A stretch of DNA of 42,307 bases, from positions 1 to 42,307 of the forward strand of contig CAMZHD010000004.1 in assembly GCA_947306705.1 (NCBI GenBank), written 5' to 3'. The notes under the pieces were generated by a model. The model was not told the DNA's origin. It saw nothing but the letters and a program-made list of their open reading frames with translations, and did not search any database. A program made the translations under genes and the position numbers. This document shows, in pieces, positions 25,825 through 35,283 of this stretch; positions within the stretch are counted from its first letter, which is position 1, and each line of letters opens with the position of its first letter. The DNA comes from an uncultured Caryophanales bacterium (GTDB taxonomy: Bacteria > Bacillota_I > Bacilli_A > RF39 > UBA660).

Positions 25825-26277
25825 CTACACTAATTGTTCATATGAAATTTGAAAACTTGAATCAAATTGATAAGAATCCTCTAAAATTGGATTTTTATAA
25901 GAAACGATATATTTCAATTTTTTAGATTCACCTTTTTTAATGACATCTCCTAATTGAATTTCTTTTCCATCATCATAAGATAATTGATAATCAATATATG
26001 GATCATCATGAATTATATAATCTGATATTTCAATATCAACACTTGTATCATTAATTACATCAAATGATATTTCATAAGAATCTCCTAAGTGAGTTAAATC
26101 CGCAGTATAATTAATACTTAATCCATCTACACCTTGGAAATGAACATTATCACTATAAGTAACATGATCATAATAAATACCTTTTAATGATTTTTGATTC
26201 TCAACCGAAAACGAATCAAACAATACTCCGAATAGTAATAATGCTCCTATTACTATTACATTCATATATTTAACCAT
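25825..26277 (-). CDS. Divergent TasA/camelysin-like secreted protein
   Basis: VHFQGVDGLSINYTADLTHLGDSYEISFDVINDTSVDIEISDYIIHDDPYIDYQLSYDDGKEIQLGDVIKKGESKKLKYIVSYK aligns by eye with the 189-aa TasA-like protein. Confidence 0.72.
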   Translation of the reverse strand: MVKYMNVIVIGALLLFGVLFDSFSVENQKSLKGIYYDHVTYSDNVHFQGVDGLSINYTADLTHLGDSYEISFDVINDTSVDIEISDYIIHDDPYIDYQLSYDDGKEIQLGDVIKKGESKKLKYIVSYKNPILEDSYQFDSSFQISYEQLV

Positions 26278-26328
26278 AAAACCCCCGCATTTAGAAATGA
26301 ACCCCCTATCACTCCCAAATGTGCATAT

Positions 26329-26357
26329 ATTATAACATATTTTTATAGAAATGTCAA
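26329..26357 (-). promoter_or_regulatory. Consensus sigma-A-type promoter upstream of the divergent TasA-like gene
   Basis: TTGACA-N17-TATAAT on the minus strand. Confidence 0.85.
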
Positions 26358-26393
26358 TGAATATAAATATACATGATAATGTTCGCAAAAAAA

Positions 26394-26411
26394 ATAGTTC
26401 AAATGAACTAT
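26394..26411. terminator. Symmetric terminator hairpin downstream of the 818-aa prepilin-like gene
   Basis: ATAGTTC-ATTT-GAACTAT flanked by A/T runs on both sides. Confidence 0.75.
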
Positions 26412-26420
26412 TTTTTTATA

Positions 26421-28877
26421 TTAGAAATAACGTGGATGAGATTCACATTTTTTATAATTACCATTTACACAAGATAAGTAATCATAATCTGACCAATCAC
26501 TCCATGCTGAGTAGACAGAACATCCACATATCGGACTACGATTATGAAGTGCACAATAACGCGTACGGCAGTTATAAGCATAGAATCCAGATTCAGCTCC
26601 TGCACAATCCGCTAATCCATCATAACATTCTCCATAAGGAGCATTTGTCCAAGTGTTCGTACAACGCCATCCACTCCATCCAGAAAGAGTTTCACATCCT
26701 GCTTCAGAACATCTTGCCCAAGTATTACAAGAACGAGTCTTCTGACGCCAATACGTTGTAGTAGTAATTGTTACTGTACAAATACTTGTATTTCCTAATC
26801 CATCATTCATACGATATTTTGTAGTAGAAGTCAATTTTGAGAAGTTTCTTGTACCTCCTGCTCTATCACAGTGATCTTCTTCTTTGGCACTTCCACAACA
26901 TCCTACTAAAGAATCATGGCAGAAGGCAGTTCCATCTACTCCATCTAGACTTCCTGCATTTGTTTTTGTTACCGTACAATATGGACCAGTACGATCTAAG
27001 TTAACAGTAAAATCTCCACTAAAGTCTCCACAGTTACCAGCAGTATCACAAGAACGGAATTTAACAGTAGAAGTTCCTTCTGAGTTTACATTAAAGTAAT
27101 TCCCTTTTTTATTCGAATTGCTTCCACAAGCACCAGAAGTCGTATATCGATAGTATACCCCACCAGATAAGGCATCAGTCGCATCTTCTCCTTGTGTAAA
27201 TACATATCCAGATAACCAACTTCCTGAACTATATCCAGATAGTCCAGAACTAGAAGTTGCATTACCACTACCTTTTTTATATCCTCTTGTAACAGCTTTT
27301 CTAGGAACTGTACGGTCCATATCTGCTTGAATAATAAAGATTGTATCATTACCCGCTTTATCTTTAACCGTTAATCTTCCTTGTCTCATTCCTTCTGATG
27401 TTAAAGTAAGATTAAAGCTTTCACTTCTACTTCCACAGTTGGTAGTAGAAAGATTTGGTTCTGGATATTTTACTTCTGGTATTCCTTCTGGGTGTCCAGT
27501 ACTGAATGAATTATAATTACTATCTGATTTTTTATTAATATTTTTTGGATTGGTTTCCCATTTATAACTAGCTAGATGCAAGTCGTCCGTAATCGTTACA
27601 GTAATAATAATTCCATTTGGATAATTATCTTTATTCATCCAATTATTTACTAAATCTTTATACTGATTAAATTGAACGGTTTCATTTTCTGTGGATGTTG
27701 TAACGGCTCCGTTAAATATAGATCCACCAGTTGCATTACCATTCGCATCTCTCTTATAAGCATTAATGGTAATCGTTGGTCTTACTAAGTCTACATTAAC
27801 TCTTACACGACAAGTGTTTTCTGTAAACGCTAAAGAACATGGATCAGAAGTAATATAATTAGTTGCGATATTAACATTCTTTGCATTATCTTGTACTTGG
27901 ATATATCCATATTCAGAAGATGTTTGATACTTGTTTGGCCAAGTACGAGTAAACGTATCTCTGATACATCCACTTCCATCTCCATCAGAACAAGTAGCTG
28001 TGATTTTTCTAGATTTCTTTGTACTATAAACATTTACCCAATCAGTATCATTTTTGGCTTGATTATCAATCGATACACAGATTGGATTCGTTGTATCTTG
28101 ATAAGTGGCTTGTCCAGAAGAATCTTCTGTAGAAACAGTCTCATCTAAAATACCACCTTTATTATTACGAACTGTTGCTTTTACATAAACATGAGAAGAA
28201 GTTGTAACATCGATATAATCTCTTAAAGGTTTCTCAAGAGTAATTTCAGTTTCTCCTCCTCCACTTAATGTACCAGAGTTATATACCTCTTTTACATCCA
28301 TAGAATCATGCGTACTAGTAGAAATAGAATAACTATATCCATCAATTGGTATTAAATGATTATTTGCATCTCTTCCACCCGTAATTGTAATGACAATTTT
28401 AGCTTCCGAAACATTTTCAAATACATTAGCATTTTCTTCTCCCGAAGCATCTGTAAATAAAATACTAATGGTTGGGATTGGTGCTTGTTCTTCTGCAGGA
28501 GGAACTTCATCTCCACAATATAGATGAGGAGTATAAATATATTTATCTTTTGATTGTTTATAAACCGTAACATTCGAATGTTCCATGCAGGATTTTCCAT
28601 CCCCATTTTTGATATCTTCTTTAATATATTTATTATTCTTTAAAACAGAAATAGAAATCGTAGTAGTTTCTCCAATGACTTTTGGCATTTCACTTTTATG
28701 ATCTTGCATATAACTTTCTGTTGCCATTACAATCGTCTTTTCTTGCTCTTCTTTCTGTGCTTTTTTACTTCTTTCAATCACTCTTGAAACAGACATAATA
28801 GTAATAATAGATAATATACCTAGAATTGTGATAGCTCCTAACAATTCTATTAAAGAAAATCCTTTTCTACGCTTCAT
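26421..28877 (-). CDS. Giant prepilin-type protein (type IV pilin N-terminus) with Ig-like and C-terminal Cys/Trp-rich domains
   Basis: MKRRKGFSLIELLGAITILGILSIITIMSVSRVIERSKKAQ; C-terminus CNTWARCSEAGCETLSGWSGWRCTNTW...YSAWSDWSDYDYLSC. Confidence 0.85.
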   Translation of the reverse strand: MKRRKGFSLIELLGAITILGILSIITIMSVSRVIERSKKAQKEEQEKTIVMATESYMQDHKSEMPKVIGETTTISISVLKNNKYIKEDIKNGDGKSCMEHSNVTVYKQSKDKYIYTPHLYCGDEVPPAEEQAPIPTISILFTDASGEENANVFENVSEAKIVITITGGRDANNHLIPIDGYSYSISTSTHDSMDVKEVYNSGTLSGGGETEITLEKPLRDYIDVTTSSHVYVKATVRNNKGGILDETVSTEDSSGQATYQDTTNPICVSIDNQAKNDTDWVNVYSTKKSRKITATCSDGDGSGCIRDTFTRTWPNKYQTSSEYGYIQVQDNAKNVNIATNYITSDPCSLAFTENTCRVRVNVDLVRPTITINAYKRDANGNATGGSIFNGAVTTSTENETVQFNQYKDLVNNWMNKDNYPNGIIITVTITDDLHLASYKWETNPKNINKKSDSNYNSFSTGHPEGIPEVKYPEPNLSTTNCGSRSESFNLTLTSEGMRQGRLTVKDKAGNDTIFIIQADMDRTVPRKAVTRGYKKGSGNATSSSGLSGYSSGSWLSGYVFTQGEDATDALSGGVYYRYTTSGACGSNSNKKGNYFNVNSEGTSTVKFRSCDTAGNCGDFSGDFTVNLDRTGPYCTVTKTNAGSLDGVDGTAFCHDSLVGCCGSAKEEDHCDRAGGTRNFSKLTSTTKYRMNDGLGNTSICTVTITTTTYWRQKTRSCNTWARCSEAGCETLSGWSGWRCTNTWTNAPYGECYDGLADCAGAESGFYAYNCRTRYCALHNRSPICGCSVYSAWSDWSDYDYLSCVNGNYKKCESHPRYF

Positions 28878-28934
28878 GATATCACCCTATCTTACTATAA
28901 ATATATTACTATTTTTAAGAAAAAAAGTAAATAA

Positions 28935-28958
28935 AAAAAGAATGTCTCCATTCTTTTT
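28935..28958 (-). terminator. Intrinsic terminator of the cyclophilin gene
   Basis: AAAGAATGGAGACATTCTTTTTTT on the minus strand. Confidence 0.75.
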
Positions 28959-29643
28959 AATTCATCTTTTGAACTTCTGGATAAGTCTTTCCTTTTAAAT
29001 CGATAACAGACTTTTCTATCACAACATTATGAACCAATTTACCAGATTCTTGATCGGCTACTCTTTCTCTTTTTGCAATCTCTTCAATAGCTTTAAATCC
29101 ATCAATTACTTTTCCAAAAGAAGCATATTGTCCATCTAAGGAAGTAGCATCTTCAATACAGATAAAGAACTGACTACCTGCAGAGTTTAAATTTTGGGAT
29201 TCTCTTGCCATGGAAATAACCCATTTCGTATGAGATAAAGTATTATTAAATCCATTAATTGTAAATTCACCAAAGATAGAATATCCAGGTCCTCCAGCTC
29301 CATTTCCTGTAGGATCTCCTCCTTGTAGTACAAACCCAGGTACTAAACGATGGAATGAATTATGATCATAAAATCCACTCTTTACTAATGAAATAAAATT
29401 ATTAACCGTATTAGGAGCAACACTAGGATATAGTTCCATTACAATCGATCCATAGTTTTCTACTTTCATCGCAACAACAGGATTATTCGTATCATAATTT
29501 AAAGATACCTCATGAGAATCGGTTGAATAATCGATTCCTAAATAATCTGCTTCATATTCTACTGTCTTAGGAGATACAAATAAAGATAATCCAAGTACTC
29601 CTACTAATAATACTATTCCTATAATTATAACTGCTTTTTTCAT
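28957..29643 (-). CDS. Membrane-anchored/secreted cyclophilin-type peptidyl-prolyl isomerase
   Basis: GSIVMELYPSVAPNTVNNFISLVKSGFYDHNSFHRLVPGFVLQGGDPTGNGAGGPGYSIFGEF; N-terminal hydrophobic segment. Confidence 0.95.
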   Translation of the reverse strand: MKKAVIIIGIVLLVGVLGLSLFVSPKTVEYEADYLGIDYSTDSHEVSLNYDTNNPVVAMKVENYGSIVMELYPSVAPNTVNNFISLVKSGFYDHNSFHRLVPGFVLQGGDPTGNGAGGPGYSIFGEFTINGFNNTLSHTKWVISMARESQNLNSAGSQFFICIEDATSLDGQYASFGKVIDGFKAIEEIAKRERVADQESGKLVHNVVIEKSVIDLKGKTYPEVQKMN

Positions 29644-29644
29644 A

Positions 29645-31015
29645 TTATTTCCTTTCTAAAATATCTCTAGCGACATAAACACCACTAGCAGATGCATGAG
29701 ATAGAGAGTGTGTAACACCACTACCATCTCCAATGACATATAGTCCTTTATACTTCGTTTCAAGATGTTCATCAATAGCGACTTCCATATTATAGAATTT
29801 AACTTCTACTCCATAAAGTAATGTATCATCATTGGCAGTACCAGGCGCTATCTTATCTAATGCATAAATCATTTCAATAATACCATCTAATATTCTTTTT
29901 GGTAGTACAAGACTTAAATCTCCCGGAGTAGCATTTAATGTTGGAACTACTAATCCTTCATTAATTCTTCTCTCTGTACTTCTACGACCTCTAATTAAAT
30001 CTCCAAATCGTTGAACAATCACTCCTCCACCAAGCATATTAGAAAGTCTCGCAATACTTTCTCCATAACCATTACTATCTTTAAATGGTTCTGAGAAATG
30101 TTTCGAAACTAATAATGCAAAATTTGTATTATCCGTATGTTTCTCTTCATCTTCATAACTATGTCCATTAACAGTTACAATTCCATTTGTATTTTCTGTT
30201 ACAACAATACCATGAGGATTCATACAAAAAGTTCTTACATTATCTTCATACATCTCTGTTTTATAAACAATTTTACTTTCATATAATTCATCTGTTAAAT
30301 CAGAGAAAATAACATGAGGAAGTTCTACTCTAACTCCAATATCAACACGATTGGATAACGTTTCGATATCTAGTTTTTTACAAACATTTTCCATCCATTT
30401 ACTTCCACTTCTACCAACAGAAACAATACATTTAGGAGCTACATAAGATCCATTCTCTGTAACAATCGTATAGTTTCCTTTATCTACATCGATTGTTTTA
30501 ACAGGTGTTTCAAAGTAGAAATCAATTTTATCTTTCATTTGATTATATAAGTTTTCAAGTACAATATAGTTCTTATCAGTTCCAAGATGTCTTACAGAAG
30601 CATTTAATAATTTTAACTTATTCTGCATACAAACCTTTCTTAAATCAGAACCTGCAGTAGAATAAAGTTTTGTTCCTTTACCACCATTTTTCATATTGAT
30701 ATCATCAACATAATTCATAAGATCAATAGCTTCTTGTGCTCCAATATGTTCATATAAAGTACCACCAAAGTCATTTGTAATATTATACTTTCCATCTGAA
30801 TGAGCTCCTGCTCCTCCAAATCCACTCATAATAGAACAACTCTTACATTTAATACATTCCTTAACTTTTTTATCAGCTAAAGGACAATATCTTTTACTAA
30901 GTTCTTTTCCCGCTTCAAAGATTGCAATCTTCAATTTAGGAGCCTTCGTCATTAATTCATAAGCACTAAAAATACCACCTGGTCCAGCACCAATAATAAT
31001 TACATCATATTTCAT
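29645..31015 (-). CDS. NAD(P)/FAD-dependent oxidoreductase (COG2509-like)
   Basis: MKYDVIIIGAGPGGIFSAYELM; CKSCSIMSGFGGAGAHSDGKYNIT; LYVIGDGSGVTHSLSHASASGVYVAR. Confidence 0.9.
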   Translation of the reverse strand: MKYDVIIIGAGPGGIFSAYELMTKAPKLKIAIFEAGKELSKRYCPLADKKVKECIKCKSCSIMSGFGGAGAHSDGKYNITNDFGGTLYEHIGAQEAIDLMNYVDDINMKNGGKGTKLYSTAGSDLRKVCMQNKLKLLNASVRHLGTDKNYIVLENLYNQMKDKIDFYFETPVKTIDVDKGNYTIVTENGSYVAPKCIVSVGRSGSKWMENVCKKLDIETLSNRVDIGVRVELPHVIFSDLTDELYESKIVYKTEMYEDNVRTFCMNPHGIVVTENTNGIVTVNGHSYEDEEKHTDNTNFALLVSKHFSEPFKDSNGYGESIARLSNMLGGGVIVQRFGDLIRGRRSTERRINEGLVVPTLNATPGDLSLVLPKRILDGIIEMIYALDKIAPGTANDDTLLYGVEVKFYNMEVAIDEHLETKYKGLYVIGDGSGVTHSLSHASASGVYVARDILERK

Positions 31016-31132
31016 TTCAATCACCGTTTTTATCATACCATAAAACAAAAGAATTAAGAAAGTACTTTACATTGATTTCTAAAAATTCTCTCAAGAAAAA
31101 TATTCTTATGATAAAATAGAATTGGTGATACT

Positions 31133-32047
31133 ATGACAAGAGAAGAAAGAAATCAAGAAATGCATGAAGAAATCCAAGAAGAAGAAAAAAAAGAACGTCG
31201 TAAAAAATGGACAAAACGAATCATAAAAGGAATCCTCTTTCTAACAGTATTTTTAACTCTCTTCTTCACGTATACAACGTATGTATCAACCGTCAAAATA
31301 GAAACAAGAGAATATCGTATTATTAGTAAAAAAATTCCTGATAATTTAAATGGATTAAAAATCATTCAATTTAGTGATCTTCATTATGGAAGTACTATGT
31401 TTCAAGAAGAACTACAAAAAGTAATTGATTTATCAAATGAAAGAAATCCAGATATCATTGTTTTCACAGGAGATTTAATATCCAAGAATTATAAAGTCTC
31501 TTCCGAAGAACAAGAAGAAATTATTACACTATTAAAAAGTATGAAATCCTCTCTTGGAAAATATGCCATTCTAGGAGATGAAGATAATGAAAGCATTTCT
31601 ACTATCTATAATCAAAGTGATTTTATGGTTCTTAGAAATGAATATGATTTAATCTATAAAGATACAAATAATCCAATCTTATTAGTAGGAATCTCTTCTA
31701 TTACAAAATCAAAAGAATTTGAAAAAGGATATCAATACTTCTCATTAGAAGGACATAATCCTGATATTTATACAATCACGATTCTTCATGAACCAGACAC
31801 AGTAGATGAAATACTAAGAAGTTATTCTTCAGATTTATTCCTCGCAGGACATTCTCATAATGGAAATATAAGAGTTCCTTTTATGAAATTCTCTTTCATA
31901 AAAAAAGAAAATGCTAGAAAGTATGATCAAGATTACTATAAGATAGGAAATTCAGAGTTATATGTTTCTAGTGGACTAGGAACAGAAAGTGGATTTAGAC
32001 TTTTCTGTAGACCCTCTATTAATTTTTTTAGATTATCAAATCATTAA
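31133..32047 (+). CDS. Membrane-anchored metallophosphoesterase (YkuE-like) with a variant third motif
   Basis: KIIQFSDLHYGS, DIIVFTGDL, AILGDEDNE, FLAGHSHNGNIRVP. Confidence 0.85.
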   Translation: MTREERNQEMHEEIQEEEKKERRKKWTKRIIKGILFLTVFLTLFFTYTTYVSTVKIETREYRIISKKIPDNLNGLKIIQFSDLHYGSTMFQEELQKVIDLSNERNPDIIVFTGDLISKNYKVSSEEQEEIITLLKSMKSSLGKYAILGDEDNESISTIYNQSDFMVLRNEYDLIYKDTNNPILLVGISSITKSKEFEKGYQYFSLEGHNPDIYTITILHEPDTVDEILRSYSSDLFLAGHSHNGNIRVPFMKFSFIKKENARKYDQDYYKIGNSELYVSSGLGTESGFRLFCRPSINFFRLSNH

Positions 32048-32053
32048 AACAAG

Positions 32054-32075
32054 GCTTTAATCAATTGATTAAAGT
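32054..32075 (+). terminator. Terminator of the metallophosphoesterase gene
   Basis: CTTTAATCAATTGATTAAAG-TCTTTTATT. Confidence 0.65.
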
Positions 32076-32119
32076 CTTTTATTATGATAAAATTTCGATA
32101 GAAAGAAAGGAGTTTTTTT

Positions 32120-33562
32120 ATGGCAGATGATAAAAAATTCGTAGAAAAAATAACTTCTAGAGAAGAAGATTTTGCTTCATGGTATACCGATGTAGTAAAA
32201 GAAGCAAAATTATGTGATTACTCTAGTGTGAGAGGATGTTTAAATTATTTACCGAATGGATATGCTATTTGGGAAAATATACAAAAAAACTTAGATGAAA
32301 GATTTAAGAAAACAGGAGTACAAAATGTATCACTTCCAATGTTAATACCAGAAAGTCTCCTACAAAAAGAAAAAGATCATATTGAAGGATTTGCTCCTGA
32401 AGTTGCTTGGGTAACAAAGGGAGGAGTAGAAGATTTAGAAGAAAAATTCTGTATCCGCCCTACTTCTGAAACTCTATTCTGTGATGTATGGCAAAAACTA
32501 GTAAAGTCATATAGAGATTTACCATTAGTATGGAATCAATGGTGTTCTGTATTAAGATGGGAAAAAACAACGAGACCATTCTTAAGAAGTAGAGAGTTTT
32601 TATGGCAAGAAGGTCATACTCTACATGCAACATATGAAGAAGCAGAAGCTAAAACAAAAGAGATGTTTCAAGTTTATTATGACTTTGTAACACAAGATCT
32701 CGCAATCCCACTAATCTGTGGAAAGAAAACAGAAAGTGAAAAATTTGCAGGAGCAGAAGATACTTATACCATTGAAGCAATGATGCATGATGGTAAATCT
32801 CTTCAATCAGGTACTTCTCACTTCTTTGGTTCTGGATTCCCAGATGCATTCAATATTAAATACTTAGATAAAGAAAACCAACCACATAGTTGTTACGAAA
32901 CAAGTTGGGGAATGTCTACTAGAATTATTGGTGCCATTATCATGGTACATGGAGATGATTCTGGTTTAGTATTACCTCCAAGAATTGCTCCTACACAAGC
33001 AACGATTATTCCAATTGCTCAACAAAAAGAAGGAGTATTAGAAAAAGCAAATGAAGTTTTAGAGAGACTACAAAAAGTAAATATTCGTACGAAATTAGAT
33101 GATTCTGAAAAGTCTCCTGGATTTAAATATTCTGAACAAGAGATGTTAGGAATCCCTGTTCGTATTGAATTAGGACCAAGAGATATTGAAAATAATGAAT
33201 GTGTTGTTGTTAGAAGAACTACAAGAGAAAAAACAGTTATTTCCTTAGATGAAATCGAAACAAAATTACCAGAAATATTGGAAGAGATTCAAAAAGAAAT
33301 GTATGAATCTGCAAAACAATTCCTAGAAGAACATATCTATTCTGTAACAACCCTAGAAGAAATGAAGAAAATCGGAGAAGAAAAGATTGGATTCATCAAA
33401 GCTATGTGGTGTGGAGATCCTGAATGTGAAGATAAAATCAAAGCAGAAACAGGAGGATATGGATCTCGTTGTATCCCAGAAAAACAAGAACATTTATCAG
33501 ATACTTGCGTTTGCTGTGGAAAAGAAGCAAAAGAAATGGTTATCTGGGGAAAATCTTATTAA
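32120..33562 (+). CDS. proS: Prolyl-tRNA synthetase (short, archaeal/eukaryote-like type)
   Basis: [83 protein letters not shown]. Confidence 0.97.
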   Translation: MADDKKFVEKITSREEDFASWYTDVVKEAKLCDYSSVRGCLNYLPNGYAIWENIQKNLDERFKKTGVQNVSLPMLIPESLLQKEKDHIEGFAPEVAWVTKGGVEDLEEKFCIRPTSETLFCDVWQKLVKSYRDLPLVWNQWCSVLRWEKTTRPFLRSREFLWQEGHTLHATYEEAEAKTKEMFQVYYDFVTQDLAIPLICGKKTESEKFAGAEDTYTIEAMMHDGKSLQSGTSHFFGSGFPDAFNIKYLDKENQPHSCYETSWGMSTRIIGAIIMVHGDDSGLVLPPRIAPTQATIIPIAQQKEGVLEKANEVLERLQKVNIRTKLDDSEKSPGFKYSEQEMLGIPVRIELGPRDIENNECVVVRRTTREKTVISLDEIETKLPEILEEIQKEMYESAKQFLEEHIYSVTTLEEMKKIGEEKIGFIKAMWCGDPECEDKIKAETGGYGSRCIPEKQEHLSDTCVCCGKEAKEMVIWGKSY

Positions 33563-33569
33563 AAAGAAA

Positions 33570-33591
33570 AGAGAGAATTATGAATTCTCTC
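33570..33591. terminator. Shared convergent terminator between proS and the 183-aa gene
   Basis: AGAGAGAATTATGAATTCTCTCT flanked by A and T runs. Confidence 0.75.
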
Positions 33592-34129
33592 TATTTTTTA
33601 TCTTTTGAACCGTATCTTCCACTTTAAAACGAATCGCATCTAATGGGACATGATCTTCTTCATGTAAATGCTCTATAAAAGCAACTAATTCTTCTAACTT
33701 ACAATCATATAATAATGTCTCTGGTAATTTTACACTACTCATTAAATGTTTAAAATCTAAAGCACTATTTTTTTTCACAGGAAGTCTACGATAGTAGAAA
33801 AAACTTCCTTGTCCATAATCTACTCCAATATCAAATCCAATTCCTTTGTATTGGATAGAATAATACTCTCCTAATGGTTCTTTATAAGGGTAGATATAAT
33901 TCTCAGAAGAATATTCTTGAATGGCTTCAAAAAAGAATGGTAAACATCCTAATTGTTTACGATCTTCTATAGGAAACATTTCTGCATCAGCAGCATCAGC
34001 ACTACACTGTGGAACTTTCTTACTAAAAGTCATTAACCAATCCATATATTCTGTAGAATATAAGAGTTTTTCAAAAAACTCTTTTCTTTTTTCGGTTCTT
34101 TCAATTTGTTTTTCAATGGATGTTTTCAT
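33578..34129 (-). CDS. Hypothetical protein (183 aa), coupled to the receiver-domain gene
   Basis: Complete ORF overlapping the upstream ORF by 17 nt; family not recognised. Confidence 0.7.
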   Translation of the reverse strand: MKTSIEKQIERTEKRKEFFEKLLYSTEYMDWLMTFSKKVPQCSADAADAEMFPIEDRKQLGCLPFFFEAIQEYSSENYIYPYKEPLGEYYSIQYKGIGFDIGVDYGQGSFFYYRRLPVKKNSALDFKHLMSSVKLPETLLYDCKLEELVAFIEHLHEEDHVPLDAIRFKVEDTVQKIKNRENS

Positions 34130-34532
34130 GTTCGTTCTTCCTTTCTATAAAATGTTTTTGAATAAGCGTTTGAAAGGTTTCTCTCATAGAAGTAGAAAAA
34201 TCAAACGGAACTGTCCCAATGACAAATTCTCCATATTCATCAGGAATACAAACAGAATCACTAGAACAAACAATAGTAGGAATTGGTAAATGAACTCTAG
34301 AAAGTTGTATTAACACTTCTAGACCCATTCCTCTTTCTGGAACATCACCATCATAAGAAGGAAAAATCCAATCCAATATTAACAAATCAACTTTTCCTGC
34401 ATTCTTTGCCAAATGGTACAACCCACTATGCATCGATTCAAATTCTTGGAATGTTTTTTCCTTTAAAAAAGAAAAATCATTTTTAATTCTTTCTCTTTTA
34501 TAAGGATCATCATCAATAATTACAATATTCAT
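34113..34532 (-). CDS. Stand-alone response-regulator receiver-like protein
   Basis: MNIVIIDDDPYKRERI; DLLILDWIFPSYDGD; PTIVCSSDS. Confidence 0.8.
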   Translation of the reverse strand: MNIVIIDDDPYKRERIKNDFSFLKEKTFQEFESMHSGLYHLAKNAGKVDLLILDWIFPSYDGDVPERGMGLEVLIQLSRVHLPIPTIVCSSDSVCIPDEYGEFVIGTVPFDFSTSMRETFQTLIQKHFIERKNEHENIH

Positions 34533-34563
34533 TGGAACCGCCTCTGTTTCTTAGTATAACATA

Positions 34564-35232
34564 TTATTTCTTTTTCGGAACAGTATATTGGTAACTCTCT
34601 TTAATAAAGGATAATATTTCATCATCTGTTAATCTTTCATCTAGCGCAAGAGATACCCAATATTTTTTATTCATATGATAAGCAGGAAAGACCCCTTCTT
34701 TTTTTAAATAAGTAGGAATCATCTGATCATCTAACTTAACATTCATCACATCAACCATACCCTCATGATCTTCTATTTTACTTCTCTTGATATTCATCAC
34801 AATCGCATACCATTTATGACTCTCTTTATTTTTAAAAACTCCACAGTCAGGAGTAGACTCCCATTCGAAATAAGGATGGTCTCCATAGATTTTAAAAATC
34901 TTTTCACTAATACGATTTGCCTGTTCACTTACAAAGTTTCTTTGAAGGAAACAATGATCTCGAATATCCCTCAAAATAGAAAGATACTCTTCTCTAACTT
35001 TCCCCGCAAACTCCCCTAAATTCTTTTCGATTCGATATCCAATATACTCTGTATCCATATCGAAATCCCATACACATCCAGATACTTTTCCATCTTCTAT
35101 CACAACTCTTACTTGAAAAGAATCTTTTAATATATTCTTAGAGTATCGATAAGACTCCCCTTCCTTCAAAAACCCATATTCTATGAGTTTATCTGGAAGA
35201 CATATACATTTATGAAATAGTTCTTCTTCCAT
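34564..35232 (-). CDS. MmcQ/YjbR family protein
   Basis: C-terminal half: YGDHPYFEWESTPDCGVFKNKESHKWYAIVMNIKRSKI...MIPTYLKKEGVFPAYHMNKKYWVSLALDERLTDDEILSFIKESY. Confidence 0.85.
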   Translation of the reverse strand: MEEELFHKCICLPDKLIEYGFLKEGESYRYSKNILKDSFQVRVVIEDGKVSGCVWDFDMDTEYIGYRIEKNLGEFAGKVREEYLSILRDIRDHCFLQRNFVSEQANRISEKIFKIYGDHPYFEWESTPDCGVFKNKESHKWYAIVMNIKRSKIEDHEGMVDVMNVKLDDQMIPTYLKKEGVFPAYHMNKKYWVSLALDERLTDDEILSFIKESYQYTVPKKK

Positions 35233-35261
35233 AAAATCACCATTATTAGTATACCATAAAA

Positions 35262-35283
35262 AAAAGCAAAACTATGTTTTGCT
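35262..35283 (-). terminator. Terminator downstream of the glycosyltransferase gene
   Basis: GAGCAAAACATAGTTTTGCTTTTTTTT on the minus strand. Confidence 0.75.

Noticed and set aside
26351-26761. 136-aa plus-strand ORF
   Set aside because: Mostly antisense to the 3' end of the 818-aa gene and crosses a terminator; AT-rich random composition (Asn/His/Ile).
32120-33562. Considered a proS T-box
   Set aside because: The ~70 nt upstream of proS contain the previous gene's terminator but no T-box core (GGTGGNACCGCG).
33921-34289. 122-aa plus-strand ORF
   Set aside because: Antisense to the 183-aa and receiver genes, which have better composition and plausible starts.
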